From: Betaproteobacteria bacterium
Lineage (GTDB): Bacteria > Pseudomonadota > Gammaproteobacteria > Burkholderiales > Casimicrobiaceae
NCBI GenBank assembly: GCA_018971195.1
Contig: JAGXBK010000018.1
Span: 1-32,536, forward strand
Direction of reading: 5' to 3'
Length of the DNA stretch: 32,536 nt
The translations under genes were made by a program, and so were the position numbers. A model generated the notes under the pieces. It was not told where the DNA came from. It made no database searches and worked only from the letters and a program-made list of their open reading frames with translations. Below, in pieces: positions 1-8,680 of this stretch. Numbering within the stretch: the stretch's first letter is position 1; every line of letters starts with the position of its first letter.

Positions 1-827
1 GACGCCAGCACGCTCATCGCCTGCGCCCGGTTGCGGTGCTGCGAGCGATCGTCCTGGCATTCGACGACGAGCCCGGTCGGCAGGTGGGTGATGCGCACCG
101 CCGAATCGGTCTTGTTGATGTGCTGCCCGCCCGCACCCGAGGCGCGGAAGGTATCGATGCGGAGCTCCGACGGGTTGATCTCGATGTCGGCCACGGGATC
201 GGCCTCGGGCAGTATCGCCACGGTGCAGGCCGAGGTGTGGATGCGTCCCTGCGCCTCGGTCTGCGGCACGCGCTGCACGCGGTGGCCGCCGGACTCGAAC
301 TTGAGCCGCGCATAGACGCGGCTGCCGACGATGCGCGCGATGATCTCGCGATAGCCGCCGAGATCCGACGCGGACTCGGAGACGACCTCGACCTTCCATC
401 GCTGACGCTCGGCATAGCGCGAGTACATCCGGAACAGGTCCGCCGCGAACAATGCCGATTCGTCGCCCCCCGTTCCTGCCCGGATCTCGATGAAGACATT
501 GCGCTCGTCGTCCGGATCCTTGGGAAGCAGCATCGCCTGCAGCTCGCCTTCGAGGGCCGCCAGGCGGGACTCCGCCACCCTGCGTTCGTCGTCGGCGAAA
601 TCGCGCATCTGCGGATCGCGAGCGAGCTCGGCCGCCGTCGCGAGATCGGCCTCGGCGCGCCCGAAGTCGCGGTAGCGCGCGACAATCGGTTCGATCTCGG
701 CCCGCTCCTTCGACCACGTGCGATAGCGCTCGAGATCCCGCGTCGCGTCTTCGGCCGCAAGCAGCGCGTCGAGCTCGGCGACGCGAGCGCCGAGCTGATC
801 GAGCCTGGTGCGTAGCGACTGTTTCAT
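1..827 (-). CDS. prfA: Peptide chain release factor 1 (3' end outside window)
   Basis: Class I release factor RF1, which reads UAA/UAG in the ribosomal A site and triggers peptidyl-tRNA hydrolysis. It is absent from the ORF track because it runs off the left edge. Translation from the ATG at 827 gives [19 protein letters not shown]. The hydrolysis motif [11 protein letters not shown] is present, with GGQ at residues 233-235, the same numbering as E. coli RF1. The codon-recognition tripeptide sits at 188-190 and reads PQT ([13 protein letters not shown]), so it has the P-x-T form of RF1 and not the SPF of RF2. About 275 residues of roughly 360 are visible. It lies downstream of hemA on the same strand, the usual hemA-prfA order, with a 188-bp gap in which I see no gene. 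Confidence 0.96.
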   Translation of the reverse strand, partial: MKQSLRTRLDQLGARVAELDALLAAEDATRDLERYRTWSKERAEIEPIVARYRDFGRAEADLATAAELARDPQMRDFADDERRVAESRLAALEGELQAMLLPKDPDDERNVFIEIRAGTGGDESALFAADLFRMYSRYAERQRWKVEVVSESASDLGGYREIIARIVGSRVYARLKFESGGHRVQRVPQTEAQGRIHTSACTVAILPEADPVADIEINPSELRIDTFRASGAGGQHINKTDSAVRITHLPTGLVVECQDDRSQHRNRAQAMSVLA

Positions 828-1015
828 GCGGATCGGGGCGTGGTGTCCGGGGATGCCTGCGTAGCCGTGTCGCGCGCGTCGGATGATTCGGGATCGGATC
901 GGCTTCCGGGGAGCGCCGGATCGGCCGGAGGATGGGGCAATCCGCAGGCACTGTCGCGACTGCGAGGGGTGCCCCTTCCCGCAGCCGGCGGAACGGGGGC
1001 CGCCGATACCCGCCG

Positions 1016-2284
1016 CTACGACTCGCGGTCGGCCGAGGGTTCGGGCAGGCCGTAGACGCGCGTGAACAGCGCGATCATTTCGGCGCGCTCGGCGTCGCCC
1101 GCGGCGTTGAGCGCAGCAAGCGGTGCGTGCAGCAGCTTGCTGCTGAGGCCCCGCGCAAGCGATTCGAGCACGGCATCGGGACTCGAACCTGCGGCGAGCT
1201 GGCGCCGGGCGCGCTCGAGCTCCGCACCGCGCACCGCATCGTGGTGCTGCGCCAGCGCGGCGATCGTCGGCACCACGCTGCGGCCCTGCAGCCAGTGCAG
1301 GAAATGCGCCGCCTGGGCGGCGATCATCTGCTCGGCCTGGACGACGGCCTCGCGGCGGACCTGCAGATTGCCCTTCACGATCTCGGCGAGATCGTCGATG
1401 CTGTAGAGGAAGACGTCGTCGAGCGCGGCCGCCTCGGCCTCGACGTCGCGCGGCACGCCGAGGTCGACGATCAGCACCGGCGCATGCCGGCGCTGCCGGA
1501 TGACGCGCTCGAGCGTCCCCTTGCCGATGATCGGCAACGTGCTGGCAGTGCAGGTGACGATGATGTCGAACTGCGCCAGGCGCGGGGTGAGCTCGGTCAG
1601 CGTGATCGCCTCGGCACCGAAACGCTGAGCGAGCTTTGCGCCCCGATCGAGCGTCCGGTTGGCAACGGTGATCGAACGCGGTTCGCGCGCGGCGAAATGC
1701 GTCGCCGCCAGCTCGATCATCTCGCCCGCGCCGACGAGCAGCAGTCGCTGCCCGGCGATCGAAGGGAAGATGCGCTCGGCGAGCTTCACGGCCGCCGCGG
1801 CCATCGAGATCGACGCGCTGCCGATGTCGGTTTGCGTGCGTACGTCCTTGGCGACGGCGAACGTGCGCTGGAACAGGCGGTTCAGCACCAGGCCCAGCGA
1901 TCCGGCCGCCTGCGCCGAACGCACGGCCTGCTTCATCTGACCGAGGATCTGGGGCTCGCCGAGGACCATCGAATCGAGGCCGCTCGCGACGCGGAAAGCG
2001 TGCGTCACGGCGCGCTCGCGCGGCAGCGTATAGACGTAGGGGTCGAGCGCCGCGCGCGGCAACTGATGCGCGTCCTCTAGCCAGCGTGCGACCGACCCCG
2101 GCTCGCCACCGTGGAAATACACCTCGGTCCGATTGCAGGTCGACAGGATCGCTGCCTCCTTGACGCTGCCCTGCGCGGTGAGCTCGCGCAGCGCGTCGGA
2201 CAGCGCGTTGGGCGCAAACGTCACCCGCTCCCGGACATCGAGCGGGGCCGTCGTGTGGTTGAGTCCCAGCGTATAGAGCGCCAT
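1016..2284 (-). CDS. hemA: Glutamyl-tRNA reductase
   Basis: Catalyses NADPH-dependent reduction of glutamyl-tRNA(Glu) to glutamate-1-semialdehyde, the first committed step of C5-pathway tetrapyrrole synthesis, in the cytoplasm. I start it at the internal Met giving [20 protein letters not shown] (422 aa) instead of the longer track ORF, because the family begins there. The catalytic cysteine is C50 in [15 protein letters not shown] nucleotide-binding region follows ([18 protein letters not shown]), and the C-terminal part is helical (dimerisation domain). The length matches the family. It reads toward prfA on the same strand, so co-transcription is likely. Confidence 0.97.
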   Translation of the reverse strand: MALYTLGLNHTTAPLDVRERVTFAPNALSDALRELTAQGSVKEAAILSTCNRTEVYFHGGEPGSVARWLEDAHQLPRAALDPYVYTLPRERAVTHAFRVASGLDSMVLGEPQILGQMKQAVRSAQAAGSLGLVLNRLFQRTFAVAKDVRTQTDIGSASISMAAAAVKLAERIFPSIAGQRLLLVGAGEMIELAATHFAAREPRSITVANRTLDRGAKLAQRFGAEAITLTELTPRLAQFDIIVTCTASTLPIIGKGTLERVIRQRRHAPVLIVDLGVPRDVEAEAAALDDVFLYSIDDLAEIVKGNLQVRREAVVQAEQMIAAQAAHFLHWLQGRSVVPTIAALAQHHDAVRGAELERARRQLAAGSSPDAVLESLARGLSSKLLHAPLAALNAAGDAERAEMIALFTRVYGLPEPSADRES

Positions 2285-2353
2285 GGCGGTCGGTCGGTGA
2301 TGCCGACTCGCTGCCGCCCCAGGCGGCGCGACGGCACCCACGCCGAACGGATT

Positions 2354-2992
2354 TTACCGCAGCCCCGGGGGGAGAGGCGAGGACAAGCCATTGATTTGCG
2401 TCAATGAAGCACCGTCACGGGTCGGAGGGGGCGCGGAGTCGGGCCGCCGCGCCGCCACATCCCGGATCGTCGCCACAGCCCGGATCGCCGCGACGTCCTG
2501 GATCGCCGCCACCTCCCGGATCGCCGCGACAACCGGGGCCACTTTCGGCGCGGGCGTCGCCCTGCGCCCCGCCGGCACCCAGCAGCTGTCCCAGAACGGG
2601 TAATCGGCGAGGCGCTCGACGAGCTGGGCGCGAAGCGGCCGGCGCAGCAGCTCGCGCGCGACGGCGGCGATCTCGGCGTCACCGCGGACGGGGCGCCATT
2701 CGAAGCGAGCGTCCCAGATCGGCCCCCCGAAATCGCGACGGTGGCGCACGCGCTCGGCGGCGCGCGCCAGGAAGCCGGCGGTCGCGTCCTCGACATTGCC
2801 GCGGCGCAGCGTGACCAGCGCATCGAAGCGCGAAGGCAGCAGCACCCACGCGACGATGTCCCACAACCCCGATGTCTGCATCAGCGCGAGCTCCGCACCG
2901 ACCGCTGCACCCGAGGCGAAATCGGCGAACTTCGGAGCGCCGTGGCGCGTGGCGGCGACGATGCGCCAGGCGAGCGCGCGCGCATCGCTCAT
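2354..2992 (-). CDS. Degenerate RAYT-like (REP-associated tyrosine transposase) protein with repetitive tail
   Basis: 212 aa from the ATG at 2992; an in-frame ATG at 3016 (MRYVPSGR) is an alternative start. The layout follows RAYT/Y1-transposase proteins: an APKFADF-type segment, a strand where the HUH motif should be, a [13 protein letters not shown] segment, then [19 protein letters not shown], close to the usual NPLRAGLVE..DYP.WD ending. The HUH segment, normally like VMPDHVHWL, reads [13 protein letters not shown], so both histidines are absent. The usual ARYI segment reads ARELL, so the tyrosine there is also absent. It is therefore unlikely to be an active single-strand transposase. The last 50 residues carry hexapeptide repeats of the VAAIRD type encoded by an 18-bp tandem repeat. 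The function is unknown: it may be domesticated or decaying. Confidence 0.6.
   Translation of the reverse strand: MSDARALAWRIVAATRHGAPKFADFASGAAVGAELALMQTSGLWDIVAWVLLPSRFDALVTLRRGNVEDATAGFLARAAERVRHRRDFGGPIWDARFEWRPVRGDAEIAAVARELLRRPLRAQLVERLADYPFWDSCWVPAGRRATPAPKVAPVVAAIREVAAIQDVAAIRAVATIRDVAARRPDSAPPPTRDGASLTQINGLSSPLPPGLR
2461..2532. repeat. 18-bp tandem repeat, four units, in the RAYT-like gene
   Basis: Four consecutive 18-mers of the form cccggatcgccgcgacgt with a few substitutions each (2461-2478, 2479-2496, 2497-2514, 2515-2532). On the minus strand they encode the hexapeptide series [24 protein letters not shown]. The unit is a multiple of three, so copy-number change would keep the frame open. 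Confidence 0.85.
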
Positions 2993-3111
2993 TCTGCCTG
3001 ACGGAACGTATCGCATGACGTCGGTATGTCGGAGGGATCGGCTCACGGTATCGGATGTGCGTCGCCCGCAACATCGGTCTTCCGGTCGATGCGATGCGAT
3101 CGGCGCGATCG

Positions 3112-3139
3112 TTGCGTCGACGAATCTTTGGAGTAGCAT
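3112..3139 (+). promoter_or_regulatory. Weak candidate promoter upstream of soxC
   Basis: TTGCGT and TAGCAT hexamers separated by 16 bp, 52 bp upstream of the soxC ATG, in the divergent gap between the RAYT-like gene and soxC. The match to sigma-70 consensus is only partial (3/6 and 4/6), so this is tentative. Confidence 0.2.
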
Positions 3140-3191
3140 CCGATTTCGGCCGATAGCGAGCGACGCGCCGCAACAACGCACAGGGGGCACG

Positions 3192-4589
3192 ATGAGGGAA
3201 CGCCGTATGCCTGCGGAGAAGTCGGGCCCGCAGGAATCCGTCGCGGGCATGTTGCGCGAAGCGGAAGACCGCGCGCTGGTCGTCGACCGATCCGATCCGC
3301 ACTCTCCCTATCACCCGGACGCGAGCACCACGCCGGGCGGCCGCCGACGCTTCATGTTCGGCTCGCTCGCAGTCGCCGGCGCGGTCGCGAGTCTGCCGGG
3401 ACTGGCGCGGGCCAAGGGCTCGCTCGGGTCGGAGGAGCACGACGTCCCCGTCGATGCCACCAAGGTTCCTGGGTACCCGCTCGCCGACGAGAGCTACGGC
3501 ACGCGCTCGCAGTTCGAGACCGAAGTGCGGGTGCGCTTCAAGACCGCGACGCCGCTGTCGTCGTGGACGTTCACGCCGCTGCAGGGCAGCCTCGGCATCG
3601 TGACGCCGTCGGGGCTGCACTTCGAGCGCAGCCATGGGGGCACTGCGGTGATCGACCCGAGCAAGCACAGCCTGTTCGTGCACGGCATGGTGCGATCGCC
3701 GAAGAAGTTCTCGATGAAGGACATCAAGCGCTTTCCGTCGATGTCGCGAACCATGTTCATCGAGTGCTCGGGCAACGGCCTGACCGAATGGTCGAAGCCG
3801 ACGATGAAGACCGTGCAGGGCACGCACGGCCTGACGTCGACCTCCGAGTGGACCGGGGTGCCGCTGCGGACGATTCTCGAGGAAGCGGGCGTGAAGCCCG
3901 GCGCCAGGTGGCTGCTCGCCGAAGGCGGCGATGCGGCCGCGATGACGCGCAGCATCCCGATGGAAAAGGCGATGAAGGACTGTTTCCTCGCCTACGGGCA
4001 GAACGGCGAAGCGATCCGTCCCGAACAGGGCTATCCGCTGCGCCTGATGGTGCCCGGCTTCGAGGGCAACGTGCACATCAAATGGCTGCGGCGGATCGAG
4101 GTTTCCGACGCGCCGTTCATGACGCGCGAGGAAACCTCGAAGTACACCGACCTGATGCCCAGCGGCAAGGCGGTCCAGTTTTCGTTCGAGATGGAAGCGA
4201 AGTCGGTGATCACCTCGCCCTCGGGCGAAATGACGCTCGATGGACCGGGCTTCTACGAGATCACCGGCCTCGCATGGTCGGGACGCGGCGCCGTCCGGCG
4301 CGTCGATGTCTCGGCCGATGGCGGGAAGACCTGGCGCCAGGCGGCATTGCAGGGGCCGGTGATGCCGATCTGCCACACCCGTTTCCGCCTGCCGTGGCAA
4401 TGGGACGGCAAGGAAGCGATCCTGCAGAGCCGCTGCGTGGACAGTACCGGCTACGTCCAGCCGACCCTCGGACAGGTGATCGCCATGCGCGGCCTCAACG
4501 GCCCGATCGGGTCGATCTACCACCTGAACGCCATCCAGAGCTGGCTCGTCGCAACCGACGGAAAGGTGTCGAATGTCCACTACTACTAG
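3192..4589 (+). CDS. soxC: SoxC, molybdenum subunit of sulfane (sulfite-type) dehydrogenase
   Basis: Molybdopterin oxidoreductase subunit that, with cytochrome SoxD, oxidises sulfane sulfur bound to SoxY in the periplasm during thiosulfate oxidation. 465 aa from the ATG at 3192, which is preceded by AGGGGG at good spacing; a second Met five codons in is possible. A long N-terminal leader (about 50 residues) precedes a twin-arginine signal (GRRRFMFGSLAVAGAVASL) ending near LARA. The molybdenum-ligating cysteine is C192 in MFIECSGNG. Further SoxC hallmarks are GYPLRLMVPGFEGN, TREETSKYTDLMPSGKA and the C-terminal dimerisation domain (GLAWSGRGAVRRVDVSADGG). It overlaps soxD by 17 bp. No soxXYZAB genes are in the window. 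A SorA-type sulfite dehydrogenase is less likely given these motifs. Confidence 0.93.
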   Translation: MRERRMPAEKSGPQESVAGMLREAEDRALVVDRSDPHSPYHPDASTTPGGRRRFMFGSLAVAGAVASLPGLARAKGSLGSEEHDVPVDATKVPGYPLADESYGTRSQFETEVRVRFKTATPLSSWTFTPLQGSLGIVTPSGLHFERSHGGTAVIDPSKHSLFVHGMVRSPKKFSMKDIKRFPSMSRTMFIECSGNGLTEWSKPTMKTVQGTHGLTSTSEWTGVPLRTILEEAGVKPGARWLLAEGGDAAAMTRSIPMEKAMKDCFLAYGQNGEAIRPEQGYPLRLMVPGFEGNVHIKWLRRIEVSDAPFMTREETSKYTDLMPSGKAVQFSFEMEAKSVITSPSGEMTLDGPGFYEITGLAWSGRGAVRRVDVSADGGKTWRQAALQGPVMPICHTRFRLPWQWDGKEAILQSRCVDSTGYVQPTLGQVIAMRGLNGPIGSIYHLNAIQSWLVATDGKVSNVHYY

Positions 4590-5193
4590 CGCCAGCCGCC
4601 GCATCGCGGCCGGGTTCCTGGTCCTGGCGGCATCGGCGGCGTCGGCATGGGCGGCCGGCGGCCACGCGCCATACGGCTTCGGGACCACGCCCACGGAGTC
4701 CGAGCTCGCCGCCTTCACCTCCCCATTGCCCGACGGGCGCGGGCTGCCCGCGGGCTCCGGAACCGTCGCCCAGGGCGACGCGCTCTACAAGGGTCAGTGC
4801 GCGTCCTGCCACGGCGACAAGCTGCAGGGCGGCATCGGCGACCGCCTGATCGGCGGCCGGGGAACGCTGGTCAACGACAACCCGGCGAAAGCGCCGATCA
4901 AGACGGTCGAAAGCTACTGGCCCTACGCCACGACGCTGTTCGACTACATCAAGCGCGCGATGCCGCAGAACATGCCGGGCAGCCTGAACGACGACCAGGT
5001 CTACGCGCTCTGCGCGTACATCCTGTCGGAGGCGAAGATCGTCCCCGCCGACAGCACCATGGACGCGAAATCGCTGGCCGCGGTGAAGATGCCCAATCGC
5101 AACGGCTTCATACCGGATCACCGACCGGAGAAATTCCCGCCGGTCGCGAAGTCTCCGCACCAGATGCTGGGCTTCGCCGGTCCCCTCAAGTAG
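4573..5193 (+). CDS. soxD: SoxD-type c-type cytochrome
   Basis: Periplasmic monohaem cytochrome c that takes electrons from SoxC. 206 aa. The N-terminus has a Sec signal peptide (IAAGFLVLAASAASAWAAGG). The single haem-binding motif is CASCH at residues 76-80, and MPQNMPGSL at about 140 supplies the likely distal Met ligand. The start overlaps the end of soxC, so the two are co-transcribed and probably translationally coupled. It is much shorter than the dihaem SoxD of Paracoccus, so only the SoxC-interacting N-terminal cytochrome module is present. The downstream recG is convergent. Confidence 0.88.
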   Translation: MSTTTSASRRIAAGFLVLAASAASAWAAGGHAPYGFGTTPTESELAAFTSPLPDGRGLPAGSGTVAQGDALYKGQCASCHGDKLQGGIGDRLIGGRGTLVNDNPAKAPIKTVESYWPYATTLFDYIKRAMPQNMPGSLNDDQVYALCAYILSEAKIVPADSTMDAKSLAAVKMPNRNGFIPDHRPEKFPPVAKSPHQMLGFAGPLK

Positions 5194-5253
5194 CGCAAGC
5201 CGAGCGCGCAACCGGGCCCGGTGCCGAGCGCGGCCCCGGGCGCACAGGCGTCC

Positions 5254-7428
5254 TTACGCCTTGATGAACGCCTGCCGGGCGCCCAGCCAGCGGTCGAGAT
5301 GGCGCATGGCGGCGGCCGGGTCCGTCTTCAACAGCTCATCCGCGGCATCGCGCGCTTGCTCGATCAGCGCGACGTCGCGCTCCAGGTCGGCGAAACGCAA
5401 TAGCGGCACCCCCGACTGGCGCGCGCCCAGGAATTCGCCGGGACCGCGGATCAGCAGGTCCTGGCGCGCGATCTCGAAGCCGTCGCTCGTCTCGTAGATG
5501 ACCTTGAGGCGCTGGCGCGCCGTGTCGGTCAGCGGCTCCTCGAACAGGAGCACGCAGCTGCTCTCGGCGGCACCGCGGCCGACGCGCCCGCGCAGTTGAT
5601 GCAACTGGGCGAGCCCGAAACGCTCGGCGTGCTCGATGACCATGATCGACGCGTTGGGAATGTCGACGCCGACCTCGATCACCGTCGTCGCCACCAGCAC
5701 GCCGATGTCGCCGCGCGCAAATGCCTCCATCGTCGCGGCTTTTTCGTCGGGCTTCATGCGGCCGTGGACCAGGCCGACGACGATCGGGCGCGCCGCCGGC
5801 ACGGCTGCCAACGTGCCAGGTGAAGACGTCGCGGGCGCAGCCGTCGCCCCGGAAACAGGCCCCTGCGTCTCCGGTGCAGCGAACGCCCGCGTCAACTCGG
5901 CATGCAGCGCCACCGCCGTCTGCAACTCCAGCTTCTCCGATTCCTCGATCAGCGGACACACCCAGTACGCCTGCCGGCCTTCGCGGCAGGCCTTGCCCAC
6001 CCACGCGATGATCTCAGCGCGCCGCCGCTGGCTCACCAGCCGCGTGGCCACCGGCGTGCGTCCCGGCGGCATCTCGTCCAGCATCGATACGTCGAGATCG
6101 GCGTAGAAGGTCATCGCCAGCGTGCGCGGGATCGGCGTCGCGCTCATCATCAGCTGGTGCGCCTCGGTCATGCCCTTGTCGCGCAAGGCAAGGCGCTGGG
6201 CGACGCCGAAGCGATGCTGCTCGTCGATGATCGCGAGCCCCAGCCGCGGCAACGCGACGCCTTCCTGGAACAACGCGTGGGTACCGATCGCGAAATGGGC
6301 AGCGCCGCTCTCCAGCGCCTCGGCGGCCTTGCGCCGCGCCTTGGCCGGCAGCGAGCCTGACAGCCACGCGATCTCCACGCCGACGCCCGACAGCCACGAC
6401 TGCAGCTTGCGGTAATGCTGCTCCGCGAGGATCTCGGTCGGCGCCATGAAGGCCACCTGCTTGCCGCTCTCGATCGCCTGCAGCGCCGCGAGCGCCGCGA
6501 CGATCGTCTTGCCCGATCCGACGTCGCCCTGGAGCAGCCGCTGCATCGGCACCCCGCGGCGCAGGTCGTGGCCGATCTCGTGCCACACGCGCTGCTGCGC
6601 CCGCGTCAGCTTGAAAGGAATGCGCTCCAGTAGCGCGCGGGTCAAGGCGCCGGTGCCCGTCAGCACCGGGGCGCGACGCGATGCGCGCGCCTTGCGATGC
6701 GCTTTGAGCGAGAGTTGTTGCGCCAGCAGCTCGTCGAACTTGATGCGCGTCCACGCCGGATGCGTGCGCTCGTCGAGCGCCTTTTGTGCACCCGCCGACA
6801 GTCGCGGCGGCGGCGCGTGCAGGAAACGCAGCGCATCGGCGAAGCTCCACAGGTCGCGGCGGCGCAGCAGGTCTTCGGGCAGCACTTCGGCAGTGCGCGC
6901 GGCATCGGCTGCGAGCGCGCGCTCGACGGCCTTGCGCAGGACGTCCTGCGACAGGCCCGCCGTCGACGGATATACCGGTGTCAGGCGATCGGGCAGCGGC
7001 GTGTCTTCGTGGACGACGCGAAACTGCGGATGCACGATCTCGGGGCCGAAATAGCCGTCGCGCACGTCCCCATAGACGCGGATGCGCGCGCCCTGAGTGA
7101 GCGCTTTCTGGTGGCTGGGATAGAACGAAAAGAAGCGCAGCGTCAGCGTCGCGTCGCGGCGCTCGGCATCGCGCAGCAGGCAGACGAGCTGCCGGCGGGG
7201 CCGGTACTGGATCTCGGCATTCGCGACGACGCCCTCAGTCTGCACCGTCGCGCCGGCGCGAACCCGCGCCAGCGGGACCAGACGCGTGTGGTCCTCGTAG
7301 CGCAGCGGCAGGTGCAGCACGAGGTCCTCGTCGCGCAGCACGCCGACGCGCGCAAGCTTGTCGGCGAGGCTCGCGCCGCGAGCGCTGCCGCCAGCCTCCT
7401 TGTGCGTCGGCGCCGGCCGATCACTCAT
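5254..7428 (-). CDS. recG: ATP-dependent DNA helicase RecG
   Basis: Superfamily 2 DNA translocase that remodels stalled replication forks and branch-migrates Holliday junctions. 724 aa from the ATG at 7428, slightly longer than the roughly 690 aa usual for the family, partly because of an Ala/Pro/Ser-rich stretch in the second helicase lobe (near TRAFAAPETQGPVSGATAAP). In order: an N-terminal wedge (OB-fold) region with LPLRYEDHTRLVPLA, Walker A GDVGSGKT, the DEAH-type box IIDEQHRFG, motif III MMSATPIPRTLAM, and C-terminal motifs VATTVIEVGVDIPNA and QLRGRVGRG. It is convergent with soxD and divergent from the DUF4160 gene. Confidence 0.97.
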   Translation of the reverse strand: MSDRPAPTHKEAGGSARGASLADKLARVGVLRDEDLVLHLPLRYEDHTRLVPLARVRAGATVQTEGVVANAEIQYRPRRQLVCLLRDAERRDATLTLRFFSFYPSHQKALTQGARIRVYGDVRDGYFGPEIVHPQFRVVHEDTPLPDRLTPVYPSTAGLSQDVLRKAVERALAADAARTAEVLPEDLLRRRDLWSFADALRFLHAPPPRLSAGAQKALDERTHPAWTRIKFDELLAQQLSLKAHRKARASRRAPVLTGTGALTRALLERIPFKLTRAQQRVWHEIGHDLRRGVPMQRLLQGDVGSGKTIVAALAALQAIESGKQVAFMAPTEILAEQHYRKLQSWLSGVGVEIAWLSGSLPAKARRKAAEALESGAAHFAIGTHALFQEGVALPRLGLAIIDEQHRFGVAQRLALRDKGMTEAHQLMMSATPIPRTLAMTFYADLDVSMLDEMPPGRTPVATRLVSQRRRAEIIAWVGKACREGRQAYWVCPLIEESEKLELQTAVALHAELTRAFAAPETQGPVSGATAAPATSSPGTLAAVPAARPIVVGLVHGRMKPDEKAATMEAFARGDIGVLVATTVIEVGVDIPNASIMVIEHAERFGLAQLHQLRGRVGRGAAESSCVLLFEEPLTDTARQRLKVIYETSDGFEIARQDLLIRGPGEFLGARQSGVPLLRFADLERDVALIEQARDAADELLKTDPAAAMRHLDRWLGARQAFIKA

Positions 7429-7563
7429 CGTTGCAGGCCTGGCGTCGGCGACCGCCGCAGTACGCCACGGACGAGCGGGTCCTCAGTCGAATGGACGATG
7501 CCGCCCTGCATCCTCTGCAGTCCATGCTTGAAGCCGATTGTCGAGACCCTGCGCCGATCGCAA

Positions 7564-7803
7564 ATGAGTCCAACGCTGTTTCGCGACGGCGAGCTCCGGT
7601 TTTTCTTCTTTTCAAGGGAGGAACCGCGGGTCCATGTCCACGTCGCAGCCTCGAAAGGAGAGGCGAAATTCTGGCTTGAACCTGAAATCCGGCTGGCGCA
7701 CAATTTCGGACTGAGCAGCCGGCAACTGCGCATCGCTGAAGGACTGGTCCGACGCCATGAAAGCGAAATCCGCCGTCGATGGAGCGAGCACTTCGCAGGT
7801 TGA
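7564..7803 (+). CDS. DUF4160 domain protein
   Basis: 79 aa, beginning MSPTLFRDGELRFFFFSREE and containing EEPRVHVHVAASKGEAKFWL, the characteristic DUF4160 core. The ATG at 7564 is chosen because the family starts at this point; the track ORF runs upstream only because the frame happens to be open. The ribosome-binding site is poor. It overlaps the next gene by 47 bp. DUF4160 and DUF2442 genes are commonly paired and the arrangement looks like a toxin-antitoxin module, but a biochemical function is not something I can assign. Confidence 0.85.
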   Translation: MSPTLFRDGELRFFFFSREEPRVHVHVAASKGEAKFWLEPEIRLAHNFGLSSRQLRIAEGLVRRHESEIRRRWSEHFAG

Positions 7804-8023
7804 AGTGACGAACGTATCCGTTCACGGCTTCTGGGTGCTCGTCGGGTCCGAGGAACTGCATCTGCCGTTTTCCCAGTTCCCGTGGTTTCGCGACGCGCCG
7901 ATCGCCAAACTCGCACACGTAACGCGCCCCTCCCCTGACCATCTGTACTGGCCGGACCTCGACATCGATCTCGCAGTCGAGTCGATCAGGCACCCAGATC
8001 GCTTTCCACTCGTGAGCCGGTAA
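7757..8023 (+). CDS. DUF2442 domain protein
   Basis: 88 aa with a DUF2442 pattern: SQVEVTNVSVHGFWVLVG, EELHLPFSQFPWFRDAPI and a C-terminal HLYWPDLDIDLAVESIRHP. Its start lies inside the end of the DUF4160 gene, so the two are expressed from one transcript and probably coupled. The first dozen or so residues are poorly conserved in such proteins, so a slightly later start cannot be excluded. Likely the partner of DUF4160; which is toxin and which is antitoxin, if either, is not visible here. Confidence 0.85.
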   Translation: MKAKSAVDGASTSQVEVTNVSVHGFWVLVGSEELHLPFSQFPWFRDAPIAKLAHVTRPSPDHLYWPDLDIDLAVESIRHPDRFPLVSR

Positions 8024-8057
8024 GGCTGCGGACCGATGCCCGCCCGCGGCGCGCTGG

Positions 8058-8507
8058 CTACGATCCCTTCGTCTGGTCGAAGGCTTCCCGCCAGCCCGTC
8101 TGCGGCGATCCGCCGGAATGAGCGACCTCGGTCAGCAGCGCGTTGGCCTCGACCTCGATGCGCGAGCCGCGCGGCAGCGCTGCCACCTGGAAGGTCGAGC
8201 GTGCCGGATACGGCGCTTCGAAATAGGTCGCCATGATCTCGTTGACCTTGGCGAAATCGGCGAGGTCGACGAGCAGGATCGCCAGCTTGACGATGTCGTT
8301 GAGTGTCGCGTTCGCCGCCACCAGCACCGCGCGCATGTTCCTGAACACCTGGTGCGCCTGCGCCTCGATGCCCTCGACAATCTGCATCGTCTTCGGATCG
8401 AGCGGAATCTGGCCCGACATATACAGCATGTCGCCGACGCGGATCGCCTGCGAATAAGGACCGATCGCGGCAGGCGCATCGGGACTGTGGATCACCTGCT
8501 TGGTCAT
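8058..8507 (-). CDS. ridA: RidA family enamine/imine deaminase
   Basis: Hydrolyses reactive enamine/imine intermediates such as 2-aminoacrylate to 2-keto acids, protecting PLP enzymes. 149 aa from the ATG at 8507, which is preceded by a strong Shine-Dalgarno (GGGAGGCG); the longer track ORF is rejected for this reason. Motifs: DAPAAIGPYSQAIRVGDMLY, SGQIPLDPKT, the Arg-containing YPARSTFQVAALPRGSRIEVE and the terminal glutamate of RIEVEANA. Length is about 15-20 residues longer than E. coli RidA because of a C-terminal tail (SGGSPQTGWREAFDQTKGS). It is divergent from the alpha-hydroxy-acid oxidase gene. Confidence 0.95.
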   Translation of the reverse strand: MTKQVIHSPDAPAAIGPYSQAIRVGDMLYMSGQIPLDPKTMQIVEGIEAQAHQVFRNMRAVLVAANATLNDIVKLAILLVDLADFAKVNEIMATYFEAPYPARSTFQVAALPRGSRIEVEANALLTEVAHSGGSPQTGWREAFDQTKGS

Positions 8508-8610
8508 TGCTCGCCTCCCGTCGTCAGCGTTGCAGTTTAGCAGGGCGAACCGCGTCGCCTGACCTCCTCCGCCGCACCCGGGACCAGGTTGCCGCGCTTG
8601 CGGAACCCGA

Positions 8611-8639
8611 AGGACATGGACGCGCCGCGCCCCTACAAT
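8611..8639 (+). promoter_or_regulatory. Candidate sigma-70 promoter for the alpha-hydroxy-acid oxidase gene
   Basis: AGGACA (4/6 of TTGACA), 17-bp spacer, TACAAT (5/6 of TATAAT), located 42 bp upstream of the ATG at 8681 in the divergent ridA intergenic region. Confidence 0.45.
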
Positions 8640-8680
8640 GGCGGCTGGCGCCAACCCGTTCCCCCGTCCGGATCGATCCG

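Noticed and set aside
2679-4718. 679-aa ORF on the minus strand
   Set aside because: Antisense to soxC and the start of soxD, without recognisable domains.
5211-5222. accgggcccggt palindrome between soxD and recG
   Set aside because: Short, no T tract and within very GC-rich sequence; not a convincing terminator or operator.
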